A stretch of 64,000 nt of DNA, from contig SFJA01000002.1 of the NCBI GenBank assembly GCA_004556005.1, positions 11,636-75,635 of the forward strand, read 5' to 3'. This DNA is from Bacteroidales bacterium (GTDB taxonomy: Bacteria; Bacteroidota; Bacteroidia; Bacteroidales; UBA932). Of the stretch, positions 16,666 through 25,827 are shown piece by piece; within the stretch, counting starts at the first letter, position 1, and the number at the start of each line of letters is the position of its first letter. Under the pieces are notes generated by a model. That model saw nothing but the letters and a program-made list of their open reading frames with translations, searched no databases and was not told the origin of the DNA. The position numbers and the translations under genes were made by a program.

Positions 16666-19161
16666 TCAAAAATCAAATCCAAGGGAAAGATATGCGCCAA
16701 AGCTTCTGCTGATGTCCGACCAATGGACATTAGCCTTCAAAGGACCGAAAATGGAGTTGTAGCCAATCTGGATGGCCGTTCCGAAATGCAACTCACCCTG
16801 ACGGGGATCCACAAGTCCGATGAAGTTATCGGAGTCCCGCATCACCGAGCCTGTTGCGGTAAGGAAAAAGTCCTCTGCCATCTTGATGCGGAAGTCTATG
16901 GACGCGACGGCAAGATGGTCGTAAGAGACAAGATAGGTATTGTTGATTCCGAGAAAAGGAATCTGCTGGTCAAGGTACCTGCCTCTGATAGCACCTCCTA
17001 TGGTGTTGCGGTGCGAAATGGAATAATTGTCCATGGAGTTATGGTCAACTACCGAACGCAGGTCAAGGTCCGGAATGATTGCAAATCCCGTCCCGAAAGG
17101 AATCACGAAACGAAGATTCAGCCCTGAGGTAAAAATGGGAACGAAGCCTTTTGAACCGGGCTTCCATACATCATACGAGGCATCCACCTTCAAGTCCAGG
17201 CCGTGGGTCGGAAAATAAGCGTCGTCCATGGTATAGACGTTTACATTGAAGAACGGACCTACATAGTCTCCCCTGAGCATTGACGAAGAGAGCTGGTCCA
17301 GCTGGTTTCCGAAGTGGGAATCTACAGGAAGCACGAATCCGCGGTTACGCAGGCCTAATTTCACGTCGGCACGGGCCCAGTCTCTAGACGATATGAAAAC
17401 ACTCTCAGTATGAGAGAGATATGATACATACTCGTTAACCTTGTTGTCATAGATGCCTGACAGTCTGCCTCTGTAATGTCCAAGAGAGAGTTCAGCGTTT
17501 ACCATAGGCAGATTCATCGAACCGTATGAATACCTGGCAACAAGCGACTGGCTCTGTCCCAGTCTGCCTTCGATATTCAGGGTTGAACCCATCATCTTGT
17601 TGACGTTGAGTCCTACGTTGAAAAGCAGCGACGCCCAGTCCTCAGTGTCGGCTCTCAGTCCCATACCCAGACGATGGACAGGCGCAGGAGTGCAATGAAA
17701 CACCAGCCTGTAAGGCTCGCCGGAACCGGTAAGGGAATAGGTCACGGCATCAAAAAGACCGGTGGCCTGCAGTTTTGACATAGCATCATCGATACGCTCC
17801 CGGTCAATGGTTTCGCTCACATCGAGATCGACCATTTCCATCATCATCCTGGACTCGTTATCATCTACCCCCTCAAACACTATGGCTTCAAGTCTTACGG
17901 GTGTTTTGGAAACATCCACAGCCTTTGTATTTGAAAGAGCACCCGTGGAAGGCCCCGTGATTGCCTTGAGTTCGGCAAATGCATCCGCCTCCCTGCGGGC
18001 AGCCTCGTAGCCGCGCCTAAGCATTGTTTCGACAGCGTCATCGCTGAAGCTCATCATATTGTACTCTGAAATGGACGGTTTGACAAAGACATCCGGTGTC
18101 ACCACATTCTTGTTAAAAGCATCCTTGCCCAGCATGGTGATGAACTGCATCAGCACGTCACCGATATTGTTGACCTGAGTGTAATCGGGATCGATGTCGG
18201 AGAGGTCCACGCCAATGATATAATCGGCACCCATAGCCTTGGCGAGGTCGGTAGGGAAATTGTTGCGGGTTCCGCCATCTACAAGAATCATCCCTTCCGT
18301 CCTTACCGGATTGAAAAGTCCCGGTATGCTCATAGTCGAACGCATCGCTGTCTTCAACGAACCCGAGCCCCAGTTCTTTGCCTTGCAGGAAACGACATCC
18401 GCGGCAACGCAGGCAAAAGGAATGGGAAGGTCGGCGAAGGAAATGCTGTCCTGATAGCCCACGGTAAGGCTGGAAATAAGATTGTTTACATTGAACCCGT
18501 ATGCAATACCCGATGGAAGGGAGCTCGCAAAACTGTTGTTGACGACCTTTTCGCGGGCTTCTTCATCAGATGCACCTATGTGCAGCAATCCGTCGGATGA
18601 TGTGTACTGCCCGCTGTCAGTATCACCGGACTTATGACTCCTTTTTTCGTAATGAAATGGAATTGAAATCAGATAACGGTCATTGTACCGCTTGCGCTCA
18701 TAGCAGTAATATCTGTTATCGACAACGTCACTGAGAATCATATTCCAGTCCTGATTCTGGAAGAGATACTGTATCTCGTCAGCGTTGTAGCCCAAACTGT
18801 ACAAGGCGCCCACCAGACCGCCTATACTTGTTCCCAGTACAAGGTCAACCGGTATCTTCTGCTCTTCGATATACCGCAGGACTCCCACCTCGGCTGCACC
18901 CTTGGCACCGCCTCCGCTGAGCACAAGAGCAACGGTAGGACGGCCGGCAAAGCGGTGAACGCTGTCCATCTTTGCCCTTACCTTTCTGATAAACAAAGAG
19001 TCACCCGCCGGATCGACGCTGTCCACAGACAAGCCGTTAGGATATTCCTGGGCAAATGCCGGGAAAGAAGCAAAAAGTATCAGGAGCGCTGCGAATGCTG
19101 CCCTGCAAGCATTCCGCAGGCGGCAAGTATGTCCTCGCCGCGCGAAGTACGTATCGTGCAT
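16666..19161 (-). CDS. Patatin-like phospholipase with outer-membrane barrel
   Basis: 831 residues. The signal peptide ends PAFAQ at about residue 38. The patatin domain (about 75-290) has the oxyanion loop SGGGAKG, the nucleophile S112 in GTSIGG and the dyad aspartate in VDGGTRNNFP. A POTRA-like segment (about 420-500) and a C-terminal Omp85-type barrel ending in phenylalanine (LGFDF) follow, as in PlpD-type type Vd autotransporters. Such proteins hydrolyse phospholipids at or beyond the outer membrane. The chosen ATG lies 82 nt inside the end of rlmN, an unusually long overlap; no better ATG is near, so the exact start is unsure. Confidence 0.8.
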   Translation of the reverse strand: MHDTYFARRGHTCRLRNACRAAFAALLILFASFPAFAQEYPNGLSVDSVDPAGDSLFIRKVRAKMDSVHRFAGRPTVALVLSGGGAKGAAEVGVLRYIEEQKIPVDLVLGTSIGGLVGALYSLGYNADEIQYLFQNQDWNMILSDVVDNRYYCYERKRYNDRYLISIPFHYEKRSHKSGDTDSGQYTSSDGLLHIGASDEEAREKVVNNSFASSLPSGIAYGFNVNNLISSLTVGYQDSISFADLPIPFACVAADVVSCKAKNWGSGSLKTAMRSTMSIPGLFNPVRTEGMILVDGGTRNNFPTDLAKAMGADYIIGVDLSDIDPDYTQVNNIGDVLMQFITMLGKDAFNKNVVTPDVFVKPSISEYNMMSFSDDAVETMLRRGYEAARREADAFAELKAITGPSTGALSNTKAVDVSKTPVRLEAIVFEGVDDNESRMMMEMVDLDVSETIDRERIDDAMSKLQATGLFDAVTYSLTGSGEPYRLVFHCTPAPVHRLGMGLRADTEDWASLLFNVGLNVNKMMGSTLNIEGRLGQSQSLVARYSYGSMNLPMVNAELSLGHYRGRLSGIYDNKVNEYVSYLSHTESVFISSRDWARADVKLGLRNRGFVLPVDSHFGNQLDQLSSSMLRGDYVGPFFNVNVYTMDDAYFPTHGLDLKVDASYDVWKPGSKGFVPIFTSGLNLRFVIPFGTGFAIIPDLDLRSVVDHNSMDNYSISHRNTIGGAIRGRYLDQQIPFLGINNTYLVSYDHLAVASIDFRIKMAEDFFLTATGSVMRDSDNFIGLVDPRQGELHFGTAIQIGYNSIFGPLKANVHWSDISRSFGAYLSLGFDF

Positions 19162-20123
19162 ATCAAACCATTGTTATTAAGTCTGTCTCTGAACTGTTGC
19201 ATTGCAAAATCCGTGGCACAATCGTAAGGAAAATCAGGAATCTTGTGGAATCTGATAAGATTTACCCTGCATTCCAGTCCGCGAAGCAGATGGCAGAGGG
19301 CATCGGCGTGGCGTTTGTCGTCATTGAATCCGGCAAACATTGTATATTCGAAACTGACCCTGCGCTGGCCCGAAAAGTCATACCTGCGCAGCAGAGCTAT
19401 CACATCTTTCAGCGGCCAGGCCTTTTGGACCGGCATTATCGACAAGCGTTCCTCCGGGAAAGGATTGTGCAGCGACACTGCAATATGGCAACGCTGCCCG
19501 TCAAGCAGGGTCCTAAGATTGGGCAGCAAGCCTATAGTGCTGACAGTCACACGCTTGGGACTCCAGCCAAATCCCCACGGAGCGGTAAGGACCTCTATGG
19601 CGCGCGACACTGCCCCGTAATTGTCCAGAGGTTCGCCCATACCCATAAACACCGTTCCCGTCAATTCCCCGGCCTCCGGGATGCTGATGAACTGGTTGAG
19701 AATGTCGGCGGCGCTCAGATTTCCATGCCAGCCCTGACGTCCGGTCATGCAGAAACGGCAGCCCATACGGCAGCCGGCCTGCGAACTGACGCAGAGGGTA
19801 CGCCGGTCCTGGTCCGGGATTACGACTGCCTCCACGGCAGAATTCTCCCATACCCCCGCGTGCTCGCAGCAGACCGGGAACAGGTACTTGGACGTACCGT
19901 CGGAAGACAGGGCGCTGCCTACCGGGGCGGCGGTGCCCAGGTCGAAGCGGGCGGCGAGGGCAGCTCGGGCGTCCTTGCCTATATTGGTCATCTCGTCGAA
20001 GGAATGCACCTTCTTTCCGTACATCCAGCCAGCAAGCTGGTTACCCACGAAAGGCTTGAGACCGCACTCTGCTGCGGCCTGCCTCAATTCTTCCAAAGTT
20101 TTACCAAGCAACTTCTCTTTCAT
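19080..20123 (-). CDS. rlmN: 23S rRNA (adenine2503-C2)-methyltransferase
   Basis: 347 residues. This radical-SAM enzyme methylates C2 of A2503 in 23S rRNA and A37 of some tRNAs. The 4Fe-4S motif is CRMGCRFCMTG near residue 115; a second conserved cysteine is in DILAACGML at the C-terminus, where the family keeps its methyl-accepting cysteine. The N-terminal helical domain (L-G-x-x-L-E-E-L) is intact. The -7 box ends only 4 nt before the ATG, which points to a leaderless message. It heads an rlmN-patatin-recX run. Confidence 0.95.
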   Translation of the reverse strand: MKEKLLGKTLEELRQAAAECGLKPFVGNQLAGWMYGKKVHSFDEMTNIGKDARAALAARFDLGTAAPVGSALSSDGTSKYLFPVCCEHAGVWENSAVEAVVIPDQDRRTLCVSSQAGCRMGCRFCMTGRQGWHGNLSAADILNQFISIPEAGELTGTVFMGMGEPLDNYGAVSRAIEVLTAPWGFGWSPKRVTVSTIGLLPNLRTLLDGQRCHIAVSLHNPFPEERLSIMPVQKAWPLKDVIALLRRYDFSGQRRVSFEYTMFAGFNDDKRHADALCHLLRGLECRVNLIRFHKIPDFPYDCATDFAMQQFRDRLNNNGLICTIRTSRGEDILAACGMLAGQHSQRS

Positions 20124-20127
20124 ATGG

Positions 20128-20135
20128 CAAAATTA
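20128..20135 (-). promoter_or_regulatory. -7 box TAATTTTG for rlmN
   Basis: Read on the minus strand; the box ends 4 nt before the ATG at 20123. The divergent recA box lies 14 nt away. Confidence 0.6.
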
Positions 20136-20148
20136 AGGAAAAAATCCA

Positions 20149-20156
20149 TATATTTG
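20149..20156 (+). promoter_or_regulatory. -7 box TATATTTG for recA
   Basis: Exact match 59 nt before the recA ATG. No SOS-type palindrome is evident between it and the start codon. Confidence 0.65.
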
Positions 20157-20215
20157 CGTTGCCCGACGAGGGCACCTGAACAAACTTGTAAAACTATCAT
20201 TAAAACCAAAGAATT

Positions 20216-21247
20216 ATGGCTAAAGAACCAGTAGAAGGACTCAACAACGACATCAATGCAGCCAAGCTCAAGGCGCTGCAGGCAACCATCGACAAAATTG
20301 AAAAGGATTTTGGAAAGGGAACCATAATGAAGCTCGGAGACCAGCCCCAGTGGGACGTGCAGGTCATTCCGAGCGGATCCGTGGCACTCGACCACGCATT
20401 GGGCATAGGGGGTTATCCGAGAGGAAGAATCATCGAGATTTACGGGCCCGAGTCCAGCGGTAAGACCACGCTTGCCATTCACGCTATAGCTGAGGCTCAG
20501 AAGCAGGGCGGCATTGCTGCAATGATCGATGCCGAGCACGCATTTGACCGCACTTACGCTCAGGCTCTGGGCGTCAACCTGGACACGCTGCTCATTTCCC
20601 AGCCGGACAACGGCGAGCAGGCTCTCGAGATTGCCGACAACCTCATCAGGAGCGGAGCCATCGACATTGTCGTAATCGACTCAGTTGCAGCACTTACGCC
20701 AAAAGCGGAAATTGAAGGCGAGATGGGAGACAACAAGGTCGGACTCCAGGCAAGACTTATGAGCCAGGCTCTCCGCAAGCTTACGGCCAACATCTCAAAG
20801 ACAAACACCTGCTGCATTTTCATAAACCAGCTGCGTGAGAAGATCGGAGTCATGTTCGGCAACCCTGAGACCACCACCGGAGGAAATGCACTCAAGTTCT
20901 ATGCTTCCGTACGTATCGATGTACGACGCACCTCCCAACTCAAGGACGGTGACGAAGCTACGGGAAACCGCACCAAGGTCAAGGTTGTCAAAAACAAGAT
21001 GGCTCCACCTTTCAAAAAGGCCGAGTTTGACATCGTTTATGGAGAGGGCATCTCACACGTTGCGGAAATTGCCGACCTCGCAATAGAGTTTGACATCATA
21101 CACAAGAGCGGTTCCTGGTTCTCGTACAACGGCGAGAAACTTGCGCAGGGACTGGCTTCAGTAAAGCAGCTCCTCAAGGACAATGTGGAGCTTTGCGAAG
21201 AGATCGAGGCAAAGGTCAGGGAACAGCTCCAGGCCATCAAGGACTAG
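20216..21247 (+). CDS. recA: Recombinase RecA
   Basis: 343 residues, the normal length. RecA forms an ATP-dependent filament on single-stranded DNA, drives strand exchange and stimulates SOS cleavage. Landmarks are Walker [10 protein letters not shown] near residue 80, MIDAEHAFD, the L1/L2 region with [17 protein letters not shown], and the C-terminal block [14 protein letters not shown]. The start is supported by the promoter 59 nt upstream. Divergent from rlmN; its regulator recX is encoded nearby on the opposite strand. Confidence 0.97.
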   Translation: MAKEPVEGLNNDINAAKLKALQATIDKIEKDFGKGTIMKLGDQPQWDVQVIPSGSVALDHALGIGGYPRGRIIEIYGPESSGKTTLAIHAIAEAQKQGGIAAMIDAEHAFDRTYAQALGVNLDTLLISQPDNGEQALEIADNLIRSGAIDIVVIDSVAALTPKAEIEGEMGDNKVGLQARLMSQALRKLTANISKTNTCCIFINQLREKIGVMFGNPETTTGGNALKFYASVRIDVRRTSQLKDGDEATGNRTKVKVVKNKMAPPFKKAEFDIVYGEGISHVAEIADLAIEFDIIHKSGSWFSYNGEKLAQGLASVKQLLKDNVELCEEIEAKVREQLQAIKD

Positions 21248-21271
21248 TCAAACTTCCTCCAATCCTGACAA

Positions 21272-21745
21272 ATGGACGGACTTGCAAATGTATTTGCGAG
21301 AAACTGCCTGATAAGAAGAATCGAAAAGCCTGTGGCGGCTGCGTTCCTTACGCGCTACCACAGGCTCGGTTCTACAGGCGGGAGGTATTTTTATGGCCTG
21401 TTCGTACGCAGAAGCACCGGTGCGGGTGAACTCAGGCTTGAAGAGGGCACCCTGGTTGCCGTTGCGTCCTTTTCATCCGCTCGCAGGTGGCAGAAGCCCC
21501 AGGGAGAGGTAAGATCCTATGAATGGATACGTTACGCATCGCTCGACGGGGTGCGCGTGGTAGGAGGGATGGGCAAGATGCTCGAACACTTCATCAAAGA
21601 GGTCAAGCCCGATGACGTGATGAGCTATGCGGACACGCGATGGCCGGACAGCGGAAATGCCTACCGGAAGCTGGGATTCGTATCAGAAGGAAAGCTTGAA
21701 AGGAAGGGCTGGGTCTGCGAAAAGTTCAGGTTTACTCTGCATTAG
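21272..21745 (+). CDS. Mom/GNAT-like protein of unknown function
   Basis: 157 residues, no signal peptide or membrane segment. The first third is basic; the second half carries the block GGMGKMLEHFIKE followed by SYADTRWPDSGNAYRKLGF. I recognise this layout (V-G-G-x-x-K-L-x-x-x-F, then SYADxRW, G-x-x-Y-x-K-L-G-F) from phage-borne and chromosomal proteins related to the Mom-type acetyltransferase fold, seen sometimes near homing or modification genes. Function in chromosomes is unknown; Mom itself modifies adenine in phage DNA. It starts 24 nt after recA, so may be cotranscribed. The family link is from memory and moderately sure. Confidence 0.5.
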   Translation: MDGLANVFARNCLIRRIEKPVAAAFLTRYHRLGSTGGRYFYGLFVRRSTGAGELRLEEGTLVAVASFSSARRWQKPQGEVRSYEWIRYASLDGVRVVGGMGKMLEHFIKEVKPDDVMSYADTRWPDSGNAYRKLGFVSEGKLERKGWVCEKFRFTLH

Positions 21746-22316
21746 CCGCATCCTCCGCCATTGCCGCATTGTAGCATCGGCGACACAGTGGTTCATAGAC
21801 ATCCTTCTCTCCCAGCACAACAAGATCGCGGTTGCGGGAAAGACGGTGCGAATGGTTAGCCAGATTGCCGCAACGAACGCAGATTGCGTGGACTTTGCGC
21901 ACTTCCTCGGCGACAGCCATCAGTCGGGGCATAGGGCCGAAAGGCTTGCCCAGAAAGTCCGTATCCAGGCCTGCCACGATGACTCTCACGCCCCTGTCGG
22001 CAAGTTCCTGTGCAACTTCAACGAGATTGTCACCGAAGAATTGGGCCTCGTCAACGCCAACCACACGAACGTCGTCATCAATGTCCAGCATGGCGGCGGC
22101 ATCCTTTATCGGCTTCGAGGTAATCTTATGGAAATCGTGTGACACCACTTCCACGTCAGAGTAGCGATTGTCGATTTCGGGCTTGAATATGGCTATCTTG
22201 AGATTGGCAAACTGTGCTCTGCGCAGTCTGCGGATGAGTTCCTCGGTCTTGCCCGAGAACATAGAGCCGCAAACGACCTCGATGCAGCCTCCCCTATTGT
22301 TGTTTTCAGAAAACAT
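21732..22316 (-). CDS. tdk: Thymidine kinase
   Basis: 194 residues from ATG 22316. A longer reading to a GTG at 22340 is rejected because that codon overlaps the last base of the -7 box. Thymidine kinase phosphorylates thymidine to dTMP in the salvage pathway. The P-loop is GSMFSGKTEE near residue 16-25; the DEAQFF block holds the catalytic glutamate; four cysteines in CVRC and CRRC bind zinc. It overlaps the 3' end of the plus-strand Mom-like gene by 14 nt, tail to tail. Confidence 0.95.
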   Translation of the reverse strand: MFSENNNRGGCIEVVCGSMFSGKTEELIRRLRRAQFANLKIAIFKPEIDNRYSDVEVVSHDFHKITSKPIKDAAAMLDIDDDVRVVGVDEAQFFGDNLVEVAQELADRGVRVIVAGLDTDFLGKPFGPMPRLMAVAEEVRKVHAICVRCGNLANHSHRLSRNRDLVVLGEKDVYEPLCRRCYNAAMAEDAANAE

Positions 22317-22319
22317 AAG

Positions 22320-22327
22320 TACATTTG
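22320..22327 (+). promoter_or_regulatory. -7 box TACATTTG for rsmI
   Basis: Exact match 44 nt before the rsmI ATG. It lies inside the transcribed leader of the divergent tdk gene, so the two transcripts overlap at their 5' ends. Confidence 0.55.
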
Positions 22328-22339
22328 TATTCAGGAACA

Positions 22340-22347
22340 CAAATATA
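22340..22347 (-). promoter_or_regulatory. -7 box TATATTTG for tdk
   Basis: Minus-strand box 23 nt before ATG 22316; it decides that start against the upstream GTG. Confidence 0.6.
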
Positions 22348-22371
22348 CAACAAAAGTCCCGCTATTGAAAG

Positions 22372-23115
22372 ATGTCAGCCGGAATACTCTACATAGTGCC
22401 GACGCCCGTAGGCAATCTTGAGGATATGACCATCAGGGCCATAAAGGTGCTGCGTGAGGCAGACATCATTCTTGCGGAGGACACAAGAACCAGTTCGGTT
22501 TTGCTCAAGCACTTCGGAATAAGCGGCAAACTGTTGCCCCATCACAAGTTCAACGAGCACCGTACCGTACAGATAATCAAGGATAAGATAGCCTCGGGGG
22601 CCAACGTTGCGCTGATAAGCGATGCCGGCACACCTGGCATCAGCGATCCGGGATTCCTGCTTGCCCGCGCCTGCGCCGAGGAGGGAATAAGTGTCAGCAC
22701 GCTCCCCGGAGCGACCGCCTGCATCCCTGCCATCGTATCTTCAGGACTGCCTTGCGACAGATTCTGTTTCGAAGGCTTCCTTCCCATCAAGAAAGGCAGG
22801 ACGACACTGTTGGAAAACTTAACCAAAGAAACAAGAACTATGATATTTTACGAATCACCGCTGCGCCTGTGCAAGACTCTGGCGCAATTTGCGGAGTATT
22901 TCGGGGCTGACAGGCAATGTTCAGTCGCCCGCGAAATTTCCAAGATCCACGAAGAGCACTGCCGCGGCACAATAGCCGAAGTGCTCGAACATTTCAGCAC
23001 CAACGAGCCCCGTGGCGAAATTGTAATCATTGTTGCAGGAACGCCTGCCAAGGAGAAGAAGGAACATCGCAACAAATACCGGGACGACGATGCACAGGGA
23101 CCAGAATTACAGTAG
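22372..23115 (+). CDS. rsmI: 16S rRNA (cytidine1402-2'-O)-methyltransferase
   Basis: 247 residues. RsmI methylates the 2'-hydroxyl of C1402 in 16S rRNA with S-adenosylmethionine and tunes decoding. The tetrapyrrole-methylase fold shows as IVPTPVGNLEDMTIRA at the N-terminus, AEDTRTS and SDAGTPGISDPG. Its last 26 nt overlap the start of the helix-hairpin-helix gene in another frame, so the two are likely cotranscribed and coupled. Confidence 0.95.
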   Translation: MSAGILYIVPTPVGNLEDMTIRAIKVLREADIILAEDTRTSSVLLKHFGISGKLLPHHKFNEHRTVQIIKDKIASGANVALISDAGTPGISDPGFLLARACAEEGISVSTLPGATACIPAIVSSGLPCDRFCFEGFLPIKKGRTTLLENLTKETRTMIFYESPLRLCKTLAQFAEYFGADRQCSVAREISKIHEEHCRGTIAEVLEHFSTNEPRGEIVIIVAGTPAKEKKEHRNKYRDDDAQGPELQ

Positions 23116-24157
23116 CGGCAAAACGGTATTCTCGGTCGGGGCAATTGCTCTTGTTTTTCTTGTAATAGGTTACGAAACGGCGCTCTTTGTTCACAGGGCC
23201 GCCTCGCTGCGCATACAGGAACGGCGGGACAACCCCGACACGGTATATGTCATTTCGGAACAATTCGCCTCCAGACTGCTGGCCGAGGAGGGTTACCTGC
23301 CGGCGGGAAGGTCGGGTGCTGCCGCAGCGGATTGTTCGGAGAGCGGTGAAGGGACAAGTTCTGATACCCATTCGGCAATAGAGGTGGCTCCGGGGCAGGC
23401 AGTGGCAGCGAGGACGGTGGAGGAAGCCGCAGGTAGCGCCGGGGCTGCGGGTGCTGCGGAGGGTGATGGGGCTGCAAGGAGGGCCGGGGCTATTATTGTG
23501 CGGAGGGATGCGGGACATTCCCGGGATGTGGCGAGGGAAAGGTCGCGGGGAAGGAAGATAGAGTCTTTCCGATTCAATCCCAACACTGCCAGCGCGGAAG
23601 AACTTATAAGGCTGGGTATGAGCGAGAAACAGGCTGCCGCCATTGTCAGCTACAGGGCCAAGGGCGGCAGGTTTGCGCGCAAAAGCGATTTTGCAAAGTC
23701 GTTCGTAGTATCGGATTCGCTTTACGAAAGGCTGGAGCCGTACATCGACATTCCTCTTGTGGACATCAACCGAGCAGACTCGGCGGCATTTGACGCGCTG
23801 CCGGGAATAGGAGGCTATTTTGCGGCGAAGATGGTAAGATACAGGGAAGAGTTGGGAGGGTATTCGTGTACGGAACAGTTGATGGAAATATGGAAGTTTG
23901 ACAGAGAAAGATATGACGGACTCAAGGACCTGATTTGCTGCAGTCCTCCCGCGCATCCCTTGCAGTTATGGAGCGCGGACGAGGAAACTTTGAGCAGGCA
24001 CCCGCATATAAGAAACAGGAATACGGCAAGAGCCATAATCCTGTTCCGTAAGCATACTCCTCCGCAAGACCGGAGCGTTCATGCTTTGTATGAGGCCGGC
24101 ATCATAGACAGCCTTGCTGCAGTTAAACTGGCAAGATGCGTCACTGAAAGCCGTTGA
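23090..24157 (+). CDS. Membrane-anchored helix-hairpin-helix (ComEA-like) protein
   Basis: 355 residues from ATG 23090; the frame opens earlier but only inside rsmI. A single membrane segment (about residues 12-32, VGAIALVFLVIGY) follows a short cytoplasmic tail. Residues 60-150 are a low-complexity Ala/Gly/Glu/Arg linker. Then three helix-hairpin-helix units appear: F-N-P-N-T-A-S-A-E-E-L near 165, VDINRADSAAFDALPGIGGY near 235, and a weaker one near 300. Such modules bind DNA without sequence preference, as in the competence protein ComEA. A role in DNA uptake is possible, but Bacteroidota carry these proteins widely without proven competence. Confidence 0.75.
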   Translation: MHRDQNYSSGKTVFSVGAIALVFLVIGYETALFVHRAASLRIQERRDNPDTVYVISEQFASRLLAEEGYLPAGRSGAAAADCSESGEGTSSDTHSAIEVAPGQAVAARTVEEAAGSAGAAGAAEGDGAARRAGAIIVRRDAGHSRDVARERSRGRKIESFRFNPNTASAEELIRLGMSEKQAAAIVSYRAKGGRFARKSDFAKSFVVSDSLYERLEPYIDIPLVDINRADSAAFDALPGIGGYFAAKMVRYREELGGYSCTEQLMEIWKFDRERYDGLKDLICCSPPAHPLQLWSADEETLSRHPHIRNRNTARAIILFRKHTPPQDRSVHALYEAGIIDSLAAVKLARCVTESR

Positions 24158-24166
24158 GAAGCGCTT

Positions 24167-24967
24167 TTACCAGACCTCGATTTTTCCAATATTGTAGCCG
24201 AAGCAGCCGTCGGTTATCATAGGCACACTGCGCCCGTCGGCATCACGGAGGACTTCCATCTCATCCATGAAGGTATGGCTGTGAGCGCCTATCACAAGGT
24301 CCAGACAATGGGTCTGAGGCACATTGAGACGGTCTGCGGCAATTCCGGCGTGGGAAATGAGTATCACCATATCGCATTCCTTGCGCAGAAGGGGTGCATA
24401 CTTGTTGACGCTCTCCACATATCCGCTCTGAGGCATGCGCGCAGAGATGTTCTTGGACACGAGCGAGCCCAGGTCTGGTGTAATTCCGATTATTCCTATC
24501 CGCAGCCCGCCCCTGTTTATGATCGTGTAGGGCTTGACGTACTTGCCGAGTTCAAACTGTGAAAGGTCAAGATTTGAACAGACCACCTCGGTCTTCATTT
24601 TCTTCACCCTTTCGGTAAGTTCTTCTATGCCATTGTCAAACTCGTGGTTACCGAGCGCGGTGCAATCATAGCCGAGAGCATTGATCATATCTGTCTCTAC
24701 CTCGCCCCTCAGAAGGGTGAAATACGACGTACCCTGACCAAAATCGCCTCCGTGAACAAGAAGGACCCTGTCTTTGCCGTATCTAGTCCGAATGGAGTCT
24801 ATGTATGATGCTCGCTCGATGACTCCTCCTCTTCCGGCGTTACGGCCGCTGCGTTCAGGTTCGAAGTGGCTGTGGGTATCATTGAGATGAAGTATGACAA
24901 GTTTGGGAAGCGGTGCGCATGAAACTGCCAGCAAAACAAGCAGTGGGATGAAGATTCTGTTTCTCAT
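24167..24967 (-). CDS. Metallophosphatase lipoprotein (5'-nucleotidase catalytic part)
   Basis: 266 residues. The lipobox AVSC at about residue 17 marks a lipoprotein. The calcineurin-type metal motifs are complete: D-x-H in NDTHSHF, G-D in HGGDFGQ, GNHEFDNG, ISHAG and GAHSHTF. In UshA-type 5'-nucleotidases this domain hydrolyses nucleotide phosphates in the periplasm and is fused to a substrate-binding C-terminal domain. Here that second domain is a separate protein, encoded just before this gene and overlapping it by 4 nt. Both proteins carry lipobox signals, so they probably assemble at the membrane. It converges on the HhH gene with 9 nt between. Confidence 0.85.
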   Translation of the reverse strand: MRNRIFIPLLVLLAVSCAPLPKLVILHLNDTHSHFEPERSGRNAGRGGVIERASYIDSIRTRYGKDRVLLVHGGDFGQGTSYFTLLRGEVETDMINALGYDCTALGNHEFDNGIEELTERVKKMKTEVVCSNLDLSQFELGKYVKPYTIINRGGLRIGIIGITPDLGSLVSKNISARMPQSGYVESVNKYAPLLRKECDMVILISHAGIAADRLNVPQTHCLDLVIGAHSHTFMDEMEVLRDADGRSVPMITDGCFGYNIGKIEVW

Positions 24968-25827
24968 AACTCTATTACTCTCGTAAAGTCCTTACATTCA
25001 ATCACTTTACCCTGTTCTTCAAGGCTTGCGACATACTTCTTCATCCAGTCTAGCATACGGTACTTGCTAATGACGAGCTTGCGGCTGTTTCTTGCAAGAT
25101 AGATGTGGTCGCCACCGTCGAGGAGATAGTCAACCGTTGCAATCCTGTACCAGTCGGCATCATCGAGAGGCCTGCCGCCAATGGTAGCTTCTACAAAGGA
25201 ACCATCCTTTACCCGCATCTCAATACCGCTGATTGCCTGAAAGTTTCCTGCAGCAAAAAACTGGAGAAGTTTCCTCATCTCAGTACCCGGAACTTCCACA
25301 TAAGTCAGGTAGTTGAGGAAAGGAAACATAGAGCTGATGTCGTCAACGGTGACATCACCGGCAGGCATATCCACACGTATTCCTCCCTTGTTCATAACGG
25401 CGGCATCCACCTCGCAGCCAAGTTCGCTTTCCACCCCGAGCTTGAGGGCATCGGCAGTCCAGGCATACAGGGCGCAGTTAATGCCTCCACGCGGCATTTC
25501 CTCTGCACTATGGCCTATCACTTCCCGAAGAGGAGCCATAGTATCCTGATAGGATATGAGCGCGGCAGCGGCCAGGGCGGTGGATGTGCCGGGCGCATAG
25601 ATTCTTCCTGAAGGAGAAGTATAACTACCATCAGCAGACACCATTCCCAGAGCTTTCTCAACGCCGCTGCCCACCACTGCGGTCACTCCGGTACGGCTGC
25701 CTGTCATCATCGCCTTTTCCCAGCGGTAAGAAAACCTGTCTGTCTTTATCGATTCTTTCGGGACTGCACAGGATGAGGCCAGCAGGCACAGTCCGGCCAG
25801 CAGAATCGTCAGTCTTGCTTGAACCAT
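24964..25827 (-). CDS. 5'-nucleotidase C-terminal-domain lipoprotein
   Basis: 287 residues from ATG 25827, chosen because it gives a clean lipoprotein signal ending LASSC (cysteine near residue 20); the frame opens earlier only inside the ABC permease gene. The chain matches the 5_nucleotid_C substrate-binding domain: N-K-G-G-I-R-V-D, D-I-S-S-M-F-P-F-x-N and the C-terminal Y-x-I-A-T-V-D-Y-L-L-D-G-G-D block. It lacks the metal centre, supplied by the neighbour at 24167-24967. Because this gene comes first and the catalytic one second, the domain order is opposite to the fused enzyme, so a simple frameshift cannot explain the split. Confidence 0.85.
   Translation of the reverse strand: MVQARLTILLAGLCLLASSCAVPKESIKTDRFSYRWEKAMMTGSRTGVTAVVGSGVEKALGMVSADGSYTSPSGRIYAPGTSTALAAAALISYQDTMAPLREVIGHSAEEMPRGGINCALYAWTADALKLGVESELGCEVDAAVMNKGGIRVDMPAGDVTVDDISSMFPFLNYLTYVEVPGTEMRKLLQFFAAGNFQAISGIEMRVKDGSFVEATIGGRPLDDADWYRIATVDYLLDGGDHIYLARNSRKLVISKYRMLDWMKKYVASLEEQGKVIECKDFTRVIEL

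Noticed and set aside
19056..20234. 392-codon plus-strand frame opposite rlmN
   Set aside because: Antisense shadow of rlmN that also crosses the recA promoter.
24964..24967. Frameshift splitting a single 5'-nucleotidase gene
   Set aside because: The domain order is reversed relative to the fused enzyme and each half has its own lipoprotein signal.
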